Positions 45,711 to 54,823 of a DNA stretch of 63,741 nucleotides are shown piece by piece. Within the stretch, counting starts at the first letter, position 1, and every line of letters begins with the position of its first letter. The notes beneath the pieces were generated by a model. The model had not been told where the DNA came from and searched no databases. It saw only the letters and a list, made by a program, of their open reading frames with translations. The stretch is from Bacteroidales bacterium (GTDB taxonomy: Bacteria > Bacteroidota > Bacteroidia > Bacteroidales > B18-G4): contig JAGYMZ010000013.1 of NCBI GenBank assembly GCA_018400295.1, forward strand, positions 1-63,741. The letters are read 5' to 3'. The position numbers were made by a program, and so were the translations under genes.

Positions 45711-47345
45711 ATGAAACACTACATTTTGACAATTGCCCTGGGTCTGTCAGCCGCAGCCCTGACTTCCCAGAACCCGCCTGCATCATTTGACCTGCGCGAC
45801 TACAACGGGGAAAATTACGTGACGACTGTAAAAAGTCAGCAAGGTGGGACCTGCTGGACCTTTGGTGCCATGGCTGCCATGGAAGGAAACCTGATGATCA
45901 ATGGAAATTGGGCCGCTGCCGGTGAAACCGGTGAACCCGCCCTCGCAGAATATCATCTTGACTGGTGGAATGGGTTCAATGAACACAACAACGATGACCT
46001 TGATCCCCCCACGGGCAGTGGTCTCGAAGTTCACTATGGAGGCGACTACATGGTTACCACCGCTTATCTCTCCCGCCTGGAAGGTGCGGTCAGGGATATT
46101 GACGGGCAATCTTTTACCACACCCCCTTTGCGCTGGTCGGAAAGCTACCACTATTATTATCCCCGGCACGTCGAATGGTATACATTGGGTGAAGACCTTG
46201 AAAATCTTGATTTGATCAAGGAGCAGATCATGACTTACGGCGTAATGGGAACCTGCATGTGCGTCGGAAATTTCTGGGGCCCGGACAACACGCATTATCA
46301 ACCGCCGAACAACCCGGAAGATCCCAACCATGCCATTGCCATTATCGGCTGGGATGATGATAAAGTCACCGAAGCAGACGATCCGGGTGCATGGCTATGC
46401 AAAAACTCCTGGGGCACTGGATGGGGTGATGATGGATATTTCTGGATATCCTATTACGACAAACATTGTTGCCGGAATCATGAAATGGGCGCCGTTTCTT
46501 TCCAGGAGGTTGAGTATTTGCTTTATGACAGGGCATACTACCATGATTATCACGGCTGGAGAGATACAAAAACAAATACACAGGAAGCCTTTAACGCATT
46601 TATTGCAGAAGATGATGAAATACTGAAAGCAGTCAGTTTTTTTACTGCACAGGATAATGTTGACTATACGCTCACAATTTTTAATACCTTTGATTCAAAC
46701 CAACTTTCCGATACCCTTGCCACCCTCTCGGGCAATTTTGAATACCGCGGTTTGCATACAGTAAATCTGGAAGAAGACATTCATCTTGGCGTAGATCAGG
46801 ATTTTTTCCTTTACCTGTATTTATCTGAGGGCGGACACCCTTACGACCGCACTTCAATTGTTCCTGTGTTGCTTGGATCCGACTCCAGAACACTGGTAGA
46901 ATCCGCTGCATCAGAGGGTCAAAGCTATTACATGGAAAATGAACAATGGCTGGATTTTTATTTTTATGATGACCCTTCCGGATATGAAAACACCGGGAAT
47001 TTTTGCATTAAGGCACTGACCGTTGCGGATTCACTTGTCGGAATAAGCAATATGGACCGTCCTGCCCCGCAGTTTGCCCTCAGCAATCATCCAAATCCAT
47101 TCAGCAAACAAACGGTGATAACGTATACCCTTGCTTCGGAATCCATGGTCATGATCACGGTATATGACATGAACGGAAAAAGGGTCAACACACTTGTCCA
47201 TAAAAGCTCCGGCAGCGGTCGCCACAGCGTTGTCTGGGACGGTACCGATGAGGGCGGACATGAAGTGGAACGGGGAATATACATAATCCGCCTCAATTCC
47301 GGCGAACAGAAAAGCCAAAGCATACGGGCCGTCAAAATGAATTAA
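45711..47345 (+). CDS. T9SS-sorted C1 family (papain-like) cysteine protease
   Basis: A 544-residue secreted protease. After a short signal peptide (to about 19) the C1 core begins at '[19 protein letters not shown]'. Catalytic Cys48 lies in '[17 protein letters not shown]', His in '[13 protein letters not shown]', and Asn in '[19 protein letters not shown]'. No propeptide separates signal and core, which is unusual for papain-type enzymes. A lectin-like beta domain (about 270-405) and a type A sorting domain (about 455-544; '[16 protein letters not shown]', 'VYDMNGKRV', '[10 protein letters not shown]') follow. It should be surface attached or released and degrade proteins. Confidence 0.93.
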   Translation: MKHYILTIALGLSAAALTSQNPPASFDLRDYNGENYVTTVKSQQGGTCWTFGAMAAMEGNLMINGNWAAAGETGEPALAEYHLDWWNGFNEHNNDDLDPPTGSGLEVHYGGDYMVTTAYLSRLEGAVRDIDGQSFTTPPLRWSESYHYYYPRHVEWYTLGEDLENLDLIKEQIMTYGVMGTCMCVGNFWGPDNTHYQPPNNPEDPNHAIAIIGWDDDKVTEADDPGAWLCKNSWGTGWGDDGYFWISYYDKHCCRNHEMGAVSFQEVEYLLYDRAYYHDYHGWRDTKTNTQEAFNAFIAEDDEILKAVSFFTAQDNVDYTLTIFNTFDSNQLSDTLATLSGNFEYRGLHTVNLEEDIHLGVDQDFFLYLYLSEGGHPYDRTSIVPVLLGSDSRTLVESAASEGQSYYMENEQWLDFYFYDDPSGYENTGNFCIKALTVADSLVGISNMDRPAPQFALSNHPNPFSKQTVITYTLASESMVMITVYDMNGKRVNTLVHKSSGSGRHSVVWDGTDEGGHEVERGIYIIRLNSGEQKSQSIRAVKMN

Positions 47346-47430
47346 CCTGTCAGGAAATACCACCGGCCAAGAACAGGGTTTCCATGCCGGTGATAAAGCA
47401 TGGCATTTCCCCGGCCCGGTTTCTGCCGTT

Positions 47431-48687
47431 TTATCTTCTCCAGGATAAAACGGCCTGATACCATTTCTCCTTGTATCCTGAAGAACGGATCAACATAAAA
47501 TCATTTTGTGTAAATGGATTGGATACCTTAACGAATTCCAGTTCCAGGGAATTGACATTTTTTTCCTCACCATATATCCATCTCTCCGAGATGTTATCGC
47601 GATAAACGATTTTCGGTGGGCCAAAAACTATATAAATCATCCCCCTGTCGGTTTTCCACCCTTCCAAATAAGAAGAAAACAAACGGTTTGCAAGAATCAC
47701 CCGGTTATAAAATTTGTTTATCGTTTTTTTGGCACGGACCGGATTACCCGTATTGTCCAGCCAAAACCTGTCGAGTGCAAGTTTCGCACTTGTATCCCCT
47801 GTAAGGGCATCGTATTCCTTCTCCGAAGTAATATACCGTAAAGGCAGGATCAGTTTCTGAGGCGAATCCATTTCCGGGAAGCCACGATAAAAACGGAACA
47901 AGGTTAATCCCTGACGGGTATTGGTATCCAACTGAAAATGATAAATCCCCTGATCAGGCAAAGCGAAAAAATCAGTCTCCCGCCCACGCATGGGTATGCT
48001 GAAAACAGAATCGGCCGTATAATCAAACGTTACGGGATCCCCCTCCGAAAACGGGGGTTTGGCTATGGGGAAATCCCGGGTATAATATCGCACCCATAAC
48101 CACGGGATATCTTCCGGAGCAACGATCTTTATATGCTCATCCGCCATAATATGCGTTCGATTCAAGGTATCCTGCATGTGATTGATGATCAGAAAATCCC
48201 CGTTCTCAGGAAAATTTTTCTTGGGAACATCGATCATGAAAAAATCCGATAGCATGGCATTCCGGTCGTAAATGTCCAATCGCAGCAAATAGTTTTCGCC
48301 ACGGTCCAGAGGCAGCTCAAAAACGTGGGTCCGGCTGTGTGCCATCACCGGATGGAAAGCTGAATCGATATAGTTACGGGAAAAGCTGTCGATCAATGTT
48401 TTATCTGTATAGGAGGTGTGGATGCGGTAGCGAACCTCGTAATGCGCTTTAAAAGCCCCGGAATTTTCGACCGGTTCATACCTGAAATCATTCATGGCAA
48501 GGTACAGTGTGAATCTTGTGGTACTGTCATCCAAATGGTGCATATGCCATTCGGGGTCAAGGAACCGCGCATTGCTATATTCACCGGCAATATCATACAC
48601 ACTGAATTGCCAGGATGTTTTACATCCAACAAGGAACAACACAGCCAAAAACAAGATTCGCTTATTGATCAGACCATTATCCATCAT
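47431..48687 (-). CDS. GWxTD-domain lipoprotein
   Basis: A 418-residue protein. The N-terminus 'RILFLAVLFLVGCKTS' has a lipobox with the lipidated Cys, so it is anchored in an envelope membrane. The C-terminal third has the name-giving 'EGWKTDRGMIYIVFGPPKIV' and 'ERWIYG' near the end. GWxTD proteins are widespread in Bacteroidota and related phyla; their molecular role is unknown. Middle segments look like beta-sandwich repeats. The ATG at 48687 (or 48684) fits the lipoprotein signal; the open frame extends upstream into the TonB gene's promoter region. It is divergent from the TonB-C protein gene. Confidence 0.82.
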   Translation of the reverse strand: MMDNGLINKRILFLAVLFLVGCKTSWQFSVYDIAGEYSNARFLDPEWHMHHLDDSTTRFTLYLAMNDFRYEPVENSGAFKAHYEVRYRIHTSYTDKTLIDSFSRNYIDSAFHPVMAHSRTHVFELPLDRGENYLLRLDIYDRNAMLSDFFMIDVPKKNFPENGDFLIINHMQDTLNRTHIMADEHIKIVAPEDIPWLWVRYYTRDFPIAKPPFSEGDPVTFDYTADSVFSIPMRGRETDFFALPDQGIYHFQLDTNTRQGLTLFRFYRGFPEMDSPQKLILPLRYITSEKEYDALTGDTSAKLALDRFWLDNTGNPVRAKKTINKFYNRVILANRLFSSYLEGWKTDRGMIYIVFGPPKIVYRDNISERWIYGEEKNVNSLELEFVKVSNPFTQNDFMLIRSSGYKEKWYQAVLSWRR

Positions 48688-48871
48688 CACTCCGTTCAAA
48701 ACAATGATTCGTACCACATATTTCAAAAAAACCATTTTCCGGATTCCGGGTTCAGGAAAACAGCATGCGTTCACTGCCCGGTTTTTCCGGGAAAAACATT
48801 CCTCCGGTGCCTGTCGGTTGAATATATCTTCATTTATTTATACCTTTACATGTAGGATAGAAATTCTGAAT

Positions 48872-49687
48872 ATGCTTAAAACAAAATTACATATTATTTT
48901 CTGTCTTTTCATAGCATGCGTGCTTATCCGGCCCATGGTTTTTTCTCAGCAACAATCCCCTGCAAAATTCCTGGGCGGGGAAAATGAATTGGATGCATTC
49001 ATATCCATGGAAATGGTTTATCCTGAAAAGGCTTTAAAAAACGATGTGGAGGGAACCGTCACGATGAATTTTCATGTCTTGAAAAATGGCAAAGTCGGCA
49101 ATGCAGAGATCCCAAAACCGGTTTCAGAAGAAATTGATGCTGAGGCTTTGCGCATACTGCATAAAACCTTGTGGGAACCAGCCCGTGAAATGGGCAACCC
49201 GGTAATTTCCACGCAACAACTATCCATAAAATTTTCCATCCGGAAGTACAAGAAATTATGCCGGAAAAGAGGGTATAAAACACCACCCCTGCCCGCTACA
49301 AAAATTGATTCAAGCAATAAGGTATATGCCGTTAGAAATGTTCATCGTGCCCCCAAGCCGGAATTTAAAAAAGCGCAATCCTTATCCTCTTTTATTTCAG
49401 AGAACCTAAAATATCCGGATGCAGCTTTCAGGAAGGGCATATCAGGGACGGTCGGGTTAACGTTCATCGTAGAACCCCACGGAAGCGCTTCGCATATTGT
49501 TGTATCCGACCCTCTGGGAGGAGGATGCTCCCAGGAAGCCGTGCGCATCCTGAAAAAAATACCATGGAAGCCGGGCATGAAGAATGACCAGGCAGTCAGG
49601 ACCCGGATGACCCTTGAATTTGACTTCAGATTACCTCAAAATCAAGACATGCAATACGTTCCAAGTAATCCCAACAGCGCTTTCTGA
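48872..49687 (+). CDS. Exported protein with two TonB C-terminal domains
   Basis: A 271-residue protein with a signal peptide or N-terminal anchor ('LHIIFCLFIACVLIRPMVFS'). It has two TonB-C domains, at about 45-115 ('YPEKALKNDVEGTVTMNF') and 165-265 ('KYPDAAFRKGISGTVGLTF' type). TonB-C domains couple the ExbBD motor to outer-membrane receptors. Tandem domains without a proline-rich linker are common in Bacteroidota and may sense receptors or the envelope instead of energising transport. The metallophosphoesterase gene starts three bases after its stop. Confidence 0.85.
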   Translation: MLKTKLHIIFCLFIACVLIRPMVFSQQQSPAKFLGGENELDAFISMEMVYPEKALKNDVEGTVTMNFHVLKNGKVGNAEIPKPVSEEIDAEALRILHKTLWEPAREMGNPVISTQQLSIKFSIRKYKKLCRKRGYKTPPLPATKIDSSNKVYAVRNVHRAPKPEFKKAQSLSSFISENLKYPDAAFRKGISGTVGLTFIVEPHGSASHIVVSDPLGGGCSQEAVRILKKIPWKPGMKNDQAVRTRMTLEFDFRLPQNQDMQYVPSNPNSAF

Positions 49688-49690
49688 AAA

Positions 49691-50185
49691 ATGAAAAGGA
49701 TCGGACTTCTGTCAGATACACATGGTTATTTAATCCCCCAATTGTTTCGTTTTTTTGAAGGCGTGGATGAGATATGGCATGCCGGGGATATAGGGAACAT
49801 CAATGTTGCCCTGGAACTGGAAAATTTCAGGCCCATGAGGGCAGTTTATGGAAATGTTGACACCATCGAAATACGGACACGGTATAAAGAAACGGATGTC
49901 TTCACCTGTGGGGAAATGAAAATATTCATGACCCATATCGGCGGATATCCCGGACGTTACGCCAGAGGCATTAAGTCAGCACTAAGAACCGAAAAGCCCG
50001 ACATTTTTATTTCGGGGCATTCACATATATTAAAGATCATGCCGGATCCGGAACTTGATCTGTTACACATCAACCCCGGTTCTGCAGGAAAATCCGGATT
50101 GCATAAAAAGATCACCATGATCCGGTTTCTTGCAGAAAAAGATAAGATACGGGAACTCGAAGTATTTGATATGAAACGGTATTAA
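49691..50185 (+). CDS. YfcE/MJ0936-type metallophosphoesterase
   Basis: A 164-residue calcineurin-like phosphodiesterase. The metal-binding motifs are 'LLSDTHGY' (6-13), 'HAGDIGN', 'GNVDTIEIR', 'THIGGYPG' and 'SGHSHILK', with 'NPGSAG' at the end. Small family members hydrolyse phosphodiesters with manganese; the physiological substrate is unknown. Its tight spacing after the TonB-C gene suggests co-transcription. It converges on the DUF4293 gene with a four-base overlap. Confidence 0.9.
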   Translation: MKRIGLLSDTHGYLIPQLFRFFEGVDEIWHAGDIGNINVALELENFRPMRAVYGNVDTIEIRTRYKETDVFTCGEMKIFMTHIGGYPGRYARGIKSALRTEKPDIFISGHSHILKIMPDPELDLLHINPGSAGKSGLHKKITMIRFLAEKDKIRELEVFDMKRY

Positions 50186-50652
50186 CGAATTCGATCCGCA
50201 GCCTTCACCTTCCTTTCGTCTTTGGTTATAAATCGAATTGCAAGCAAAAGAAAAATGAGTGCGGCCAGTGGAAAATATATCCCGGCCTCGCTGATGTATT
50301 CGGCAGTGGCATTGGTGGCATCCTCTATTCCTGGGATATAATAAAAGAAAATGATGGCTAGAAATACAAGATCCACAAAAATAGCAAACCTGGCCATTCT
50401 AATCTGCAGGATCCGGTTCTTGTAAAGGAAAACCGTAATGAGGGACAACAGGCCGTACAATCCACACAATATCATCAGGGGCAGGGTGTTGATCATAACC
50501 GTGTCGCTGTACGCTGTGTATTTTTCTATGCCGGTTACGGTCAGCTTCAACGAATAGCTTTCAGAGAAAAAATTTGCGATGGGGTAAAAAAACGTTAACA
50601 CAGCTGCGACTGCAGCCAAAAGCAGGAATAATGACTGAATTCTCTGTATCAT
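50182..50652 (-). CDS. DUF4293 family membrane protein
   Basis: A 156-residue protein with four predicted helices (about 6-26, 46-68, 77-98 and 117-140). 'MIQRIQSLFLLLAAV' and 'FFYPIANFF' are typical of DUF4293, a Bacteroidota family frequently found next to rho, as here. It belongs in the inner membrane; function is unknown. The ATG at 50652 fits the family start; the frame extends upstream across the promoter region. Its -7 element (50678-50685) faces away from the rho promoter. Confidence 0.88.
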   Translation of the reverse strand: MIQRIQSLFLLLAAVAAVLTFFYPIANFFSESYSLKLTVTGIEKYTAYSDTVMINTLPLMILCGLYGLLSLITVFLYKNRILQIRMARFAIFVDLVFLAIIFFYYIPGIEDATNATAEYISEAGIYFPLAALIFLLLAIRFITKDERKVKAADRIR

Positions 50653-50677
50653 TTTGATGTATATTATATATTCAATG

Positions 50678-50685
50678 CAAATATA
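50678..50685 (-). promoter_or_regulatory. -7 element of DUF4293 gene
   Basis: TATATTTG followed by C on the minus strand, a full match to TAnnTTTG, 25 bases before the ATG at 50652. Confidence 0.6.
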
Positions 50686-50689
50686 AATG

Positions 50690-50707
50690 AAATATTTGCA
50701 AATATTT
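50690..50707. repeat. 18-bp perfect palindrome between divergent promoters
   Basis: AAATATTTGCAAATATTT is its own reverse complement. It sits between the -7 element of the DUF4293 gene and the -33 region of the rho promoter, a natural position for an operator controlling both genes. It also contains a TATTTG core resembling a -7 element on each strand, so it might instead be part of the promoters. Confidence 0.6.
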
Positions 50708-50709
50708 TC

Positions 50710-50737
50710 TTGGATTCTGGAATTATTCTTATATTTG
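50710..50737 (+). promoter_or_regulatory. rho promoter P1
   Basis: TTG at 50710-50712, a 17-base spacer and TATATTTG at 50730-50737 followed by C. It gives a rho leader of about 140 bases. Confidence 0.65.
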
Positions 50738-50847
50738 CAACGGAATTTTAACACCCAACAAATTCTTGACACCGAGTCAGCAAATAATTTCTTAAATTTT
50801 CACATCCTATTTAACCTTCAGGGAAAAGTTGAAATTGACAAGGAATT

Positions 50848-50855
50848 TACCTTTG
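50848..50855 (+). promoter_or_regulatory. Second -7 element before rho (P2)
   Basis: TACCTTTG matches TAnnTTTG, 26 bases before the rho ATG. A TTG at 50829-50831 lies 16 bases upstream, so a second promoter giving a short leader is possible. Confidence 0.45.
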
Positions 50856-50881
50856 ACAGTAATTAATTAAATTCATTATAC

Positions 50882-52555
50882 ATGTACGATATCATAGAAC
50901 TCAACAGTAAGTTGGTTTCCGAATTAAAAGAAATTGCCAAAGAGCTCAGGATACCCAAGTATGATAAGCTTCTAAAACAAGACCTTATATACAAAATCCT
51001 GGATCACCAGGCATTAAACCCACCCAAAGAAGATCGAAAAAAAGAAAAGCCGGAACCACAAAAATCTTCCCCCCGAAGAAAAAATAAAGCACACGCTGCG
51101 GAAAACAAAAGTCCCAAAGAAGAACACAAAAAACCAACCACATCCGGGGAAAATATAAACATCCCTGAGTTTAAGCAAAAGGAAAAAGAAAACATCCGGA
51201 GCAAACGTGGCAGAAAACCGCAGAAAAAAACCACCATCCAACAAGACGAACACAGGGAGCGGAAACCAGAGGCAAAGCTTCAGGAAAAGCCTTCAGCGGA
51301 GCATGAAAAAATGGAAAACAAAGCAAAAACACAGCCCCATACACAACCTCAGTCTCAGTCTCAGTCCCAGCCCCAACCCCAGCCCCAACCCAAAACCCAG
51401 TCCAGAAAAAAGGAAGAACCCGGTTACGAATTTGATGGGATCATCAGTTCGGAGGGTGTGCTGGAGATCATGCCCGATGGTTATGGTTTTCTGAGATCCT
51501 CAGATTACAATTACCTTAATTCGCCGGACGATATATATGTTTCCCAATCCCAGATCAAGCTTTTTGGCTTAAAGACCGGTGATACGGTTATGGGAAGCAT
51601 ACGCCCGCCAAAGGATGGAGAAAAGTATTTTCCGCTCATTAAGGTAGAGAACATTGATGGCAGAGTGCCTGAAGAAGTCCGGGACCGGATACCTTTTGAT
51701 TATCTCACGCCGTTGTTCCCGGAAGAAAAATTCAAGCTGACCGATAACCCCAACCAGGAAGAAGCACTTTCAACACGGATCATTGATCTTTTTACCCCGA
51801 TAGGAAAAGGGCAACGGGGACTCATTGTAGCGCAGCCCAAAACTGGCAAGACCATGCTTCTAAAGGCGGTGGCAAATTCCATTGCACACAACCATCCGGA
51901 AGCTTACCTCATTGTCCTGCTTATTGATGAAAGACCGGAAGAAGTCACCGATATGGAAAGATCGGTCAAAGCCGAAGTTATTGCCTCTACCTTCGATGAA
52001 CCTGCGGAAAGGCATGTCAAAATTGCCAACATCGTACTTGAAAAAGCCAAAAGAATGACCGAATGCGGTCACGACGTGGTTATTCTGCTCGATTCGATTA
52101 CCCGCTTAGCACGGGCCTATAACACCGTCAGTCCGGCTTCCGGCAAAGTCCTGTCCGGTGGTGTTGAAGCCAATGCCCTTCAAAAGCCCAAACGGTTTTT
52201 CGGTGCAGCCAGAAATATTGAAAAGGGGGGGTCCCTTACCATTATTGCCACCGCATTGATCGATACCGGATCAAAAATGGACGAGGTGATCTTTGAGGAA
52301 TTTAAGGGTACGGGTAATATGGAGCTGCAACTCGACAGGAAACTATCCAATAAGAGGATATTCCCTTCCATTGATATTGTTTCCTCCAGCACGCGAAAGG
52401 ACGATCTGTTGCATGACAGGGAAACCTTACAAAGAATATGGGTGCTTCGGAACCACCTTGCCGACATGAATCCGCTGGAAGCCATGGAATTTCTCAAGGA
52501 AAAAATGAGATTCACGCAATCGAATGAGGAATTTCTGATATCCATGAACGGATAA
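50882..52555 (+). CDS. rho: Transcription termination factor Rho
   Basis: A 557-residue hexameric RNA helicase that ends transcription. The Rho-N helical domain (about 6-44) is followed by a roughly 140-residue hydrophilic insertion (about 45-185) rich in Lys, Glu, Gln and Pro, then the RNA-binding CSD (about 190-260; '[15 protein letters not shown]'). The ATPase domain follows, with Walker A QPKTGKT at 318-324, Walker B '[16 protein letters not shown]' and the Q/R-loops '[20 protein letters not shown]'. Long insertions are typical of Bacteroidota Rho and may drive RNA binding or condensation. The insertion ends in hexanucleotide repeats (51349-51400). Confidence 0.97.
   Translation: MYDIIELNSKLVSELKEIAKELRIPKYDKLLKQDLIYKILDHQALNPPKEDRKKEKPEPQKSSPRRKNKAHAAENKSPKEEHKKPTTSGENINIPEFKQKEKENIRSKRGRKPQKKTTIQQDEHRERKPEAKLQEKPSAEHEKMENKAKTQPHTQPQSQSQSQPQPQPQPKTQSRKKEEPGYEFDGIISSEGVLEIMPDGYGFLRSSDYNYLNSPDDIYVSQSQIKLFGLKTGDTVMGSIRPPKDGEKYFPLIKVENIDGRVPEEVRDRIPFDYLTPLFPEEKFKLTDNPNQEEALSTRIIDLFTPIGKGQRGLIVAQPKTGKTMLLKAVANSIAHNHPEAYLIVLLIDERPEEVTDMERSVKAEVIASTFDEPAERHVKIANIVLEKAKRMTECGHDVVILLDSITRLARAYNTVSPASGKVLSGGVEANALQKPKRFFGAARNIEKGGSLTIIATALIDTGSKMDEVIFEEFKGTGNMELQLDRKLSNKRIFPSIDIVSSSTRKDDLLHDRETLQRIWVLRNHLADMNPLEAMEFLKEKMRFTQSNEEFLISMNG
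51349..51400 (+). repeat. Hexanucleotide repeats inside rho
   Basis: Imperfect tandem CAGTCT, CAGTCC, CAGCCC and CAACCC units encode an alternating Gln-Ser/Gln-Pro tract. Unit length keeps the reading frame, so copy number could vary without breaking the gene. Confidence 0.8.
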
Positions 52556-52579
52556 GCGGAATGCTTGAAATATACAATG

Positions 52580-52609
52580 AACCATCGCCAGCACATGGTT
52601 GCGATGGTT
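52580..52609. terminator. Possible bidirectional terminator between rho and mpl
   Basis: AACCATCGC (52580-52588) and GCGATGGTT (52601-52609) form a nine-pair stem around a 12-base loop. Only short T-rich tails follow, so termination strength is uncertain. It reaches the stop codon of the convergent ligase gene. Confidence 0.5.
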
Positions 52610-53970
52610 TATTTGTTTATCAGTTTTTCTGCAAGATCCCTGATCTTCAATCCATCAAAACTTCCGGAGCTCATCAGCAGCAGGTTCGCATTTATCATAT
52701 TCATTGACTCCAGGACTTCTTGCATTTCAGATGAGCGAATAATAACTTTTAGGTTTTTTTGACCAAAGGAACGCTTAATGAACGATCTGTCAGGCATTTC
52801 CAATCCTTTGAGCGCTACTGCATGTGGATTATAATAAACCATGGCTTCATCCGCATCCTGCATGGAATTCTTATAATTGGGAAGGAACGCCTTGCTGAGA
52901 CTGCTGTATGTATGCAATTCCATACAGGCTATCAGCGTTCTTTTTGGATATTGAGCCTTCAGTGCCCGGATGGTGGCTTGCAATTTTGAAGGAGAATGGG
53001 CAAAATCCCAAAAAACCGAAGATGTGGTTGATTCTGCAATTTTTTGCATACGTCTCGATGCCCCACGGAAAGAGGTAATGTGCTTGGCAAAATGCTGATC
53101 ATCAATTCCAAGTTCACGGCAAACATTCATTGCCGCACTAAGGTTCTCCATATTGTGCACACCAAAAATATTTAGCCTGTACTTTTTACCGTTCAGCAGC
53201 ATATAACATGTTTCCCTTTCGATAGTATAATCAACCGGACCATAAGGAATTTTCCGAATGTCTTTCCGTGCATTTTTACTTATTTCAGAGACGGCAGGAT
53301 CTTTGGTATTATAGATCAATATGCCGTTTTTTTCAATTTTGTCCGCAAAGATCCTGAACTGATCTGTGTAACCCGATACAGTGGGAAAGACATTAAAATG
53401 GTCCCATGCGATTCCGCTAATGACTGCAATGCCGGGTAAATACAGGTGAAACTTGGGCCTCGGGTCCATGGCGGAAGTCAGGTATTCATCCCCTTCAATG
53501 ACCATGACCCTGGCTTTTTCCGTCATTTTTACCATGACATCAAACCCTTCCACGTTCGCCCCCACAAGATAATCGAAATCAATCCCGGCTTTTCGCAACA
53601 CATGCATGATCATGGAAGTGATCGTTGTCTTGCCGTGACTGCCCCCAATGACAATCCTTTTTTTATTACGTGCCTGATTATAAATGAATTCCGGAAAAGA
53701 ATATATTTTCAAACCCAAATCCCTGGCCCTTAACAGTTCAGGATTATCTTCCCGGGCATGCATCCCGATCACCACAGCATCCATATCCGCTGTGACCCTT
53801 CCCGGGTCCCATCCCTCATGCTCCGGGAGCAATCCGTAATTATTCAAACGGCTCCGTGAAGGTTCAAAAAATTCATCGTCCGAGCCGGAAACATCCCAGC
53901 CTTTTAATGTTAAGGCGATGGCCAAATTGTGCATCACACTCCCGCCAATGGCTATGAAATGAATTTTCAT
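52609..53970 (-). CDS. mpl: UDP-N-acetylmuramate:tripeptide ligase, Mpl-type Mur ligase
   Basis: A 453-residue Mur ligase that recycles peptidoglycan by joining L-Ala-gamma-D-Glu-meso-diaminopimelate to UDP-MurNAc. 'FIAIGGSVMHNLAIAL' and 'VSGSDDEFFEPSRSRL' form the UDP-binding domain, and GGSHGKTT (109-116) is the ATP loop. 'MVIEGDEYLTSAMDPRPKF' and 'FWDFAHSPSKLQATI' are Mpl/MurC signatures. The 'SVMHNLAIAL' form and length favour Mpl over MurC. It converges on rho. Confidence 0.9.
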   Translation of the reverse strand: MKIHFIAIGGSVMHNLAIALTLKGWDVSGSDDEFFEPSRSRLNNYGLLPEHEGWDPGRVTADMDAVVIGMHAREDNPELLRARDLGLKIYSFPEFIYNQARNKKRIVIGGSHGKTTITSMIMHVLRKAGIDFDYLVGANVEGFDVMVKMTEKARVMVIEGDEYLTSAMDPRPKFHLYLPGIAVISGIAWDHFNVFPTVSGYTDQFRIFADKIEKNGILIYNTKDPAVSEISKNARKDIRKIPYGPVDYTIERETCYMLLNGKKYRLNIFGVHNMENLSAAMNVCRELGIDDQHFAKHITSFRGASRRMQKIAESTTSSVFWDFAHSPSKLQATIRALKAQYPKRTLIACMELHTYSSLSKAFLPNYKNSMQDADEAMVYYNPHAVALKGLEMPDRSFIKRSFGQKNLKVIIRSSEMQEVLESMNMINANLLLMSSGSFDGLKIRDLAEKLINK

Positions 53971-54109
53971 CAGTATGCAAAATTGTCTTAATTTAGCAAA
54001 TTACTAAAAAATATTTAAAAGCGGCCCTATCCAAACCATGCTGTCATAAAAACTTTTGTTTTATGATGGTCCGGGGCCAAGACATGATTATGATCAATAC
54101 AATGTGGTT

Positions 54110-54811
54110 ATGAAGGAAAACATCGATATGGTAAATGACCGGTTCAGGGATGCATCCCCCCAGGAGATCCTGGACCATTTTCTTCGTAAGTACCGGGGGG
54201 AGATCGCCTTTTCCAGTAGTATGGGGGCGGAGGATCAGGTATTGACCCATATGATCAACCAGCTTGACCCCACTGCCCGCATATTTACATTGGATACAGG
54301 CAGGCTTTTTCAGGAAACCTATGACCTTATTGACAAAACCAACAGCAGATTTGGCATTCATATCGAAGTTTTTTTTCCCGAAAGAAAAAAAATTGAACAA
54401 ATGACCATTGAAAAAGGGATGAATCTCTTTTATCACAGCATTGAGAACAGGAAACTATGTTGTCACATCCGAAAAATTGAACCCCTGAAGCGCGCCCTCC
54501 GGGGAATGAGCATTTGGATAACAGGTCTGCGAAATGACCAATCCGTCACACGAAAGGAAAATGGTCTTATTGAATGGGATGAAGTCAATAACATCCTGAA
54601 ATTGAACCCCCTGATATCATGGTCCACAGAAATGGTTTGGGACCATATCCATACACACGACCTACCGTATAATGCTTTACACGACAAAGGGTACCCGAGC
54701 ATCGGCTGCCTGCCCTGCACCAGGGCAGTGAAACCGGGCGAAGATATCCGGTCAGGCCGTTGGTGGTGGGAGAATCCGGAGATGAAAGAATGTGGCCTGC
54801 ATAAAAAATAA
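54110..54811 (+). CDS. cysH: Assimilatory adenylyl-sulfate (APS) reductase, CysH family
   Basis: A 233-residue enzyme that reduces APS (or PAPS) to sulfite using thioredoxin. 'FSSSMGAEDQVLTHM' is the PAPS-reductase loop, 'LDTGRLFQETY' the next motif. The Cys117-Cys118 pair ('CCHIRK') and Cys200/Cys203 ('GCLPCT') bind a [4Fe-4S] cluster, the mark of APS-type enzymes, and Cys228 in 'ECGLHKK' is the catalytic cysteine. The ATG at 54110 was chosen; the frame opens 18 codons earlier. No other sulfate genes adjoin it. Confidence 0.93.
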   Translation: MKENIDMVNDRFRDASPQEILDHFLRKYRGEIAFSSSMGAEDQVLTHMINQLDPTARIFTLDTGRLFQETYDLIDKTNSRFGIHIEVFFPERKKIEQMTIEKGMNLFYHSIENRKLCCHIRKIEPLKRALRGMSIWITGLRNDQSVTRKENGLIEWDEVNNILKLNPLISWSTEMVWDHIHTHDLPYNALHDKGYPSIGCLPCTRAVKPGEDIRSGRWWWENPEMKECGLHKK

Positions 54812-54823
54812 CCGCTTATACGC

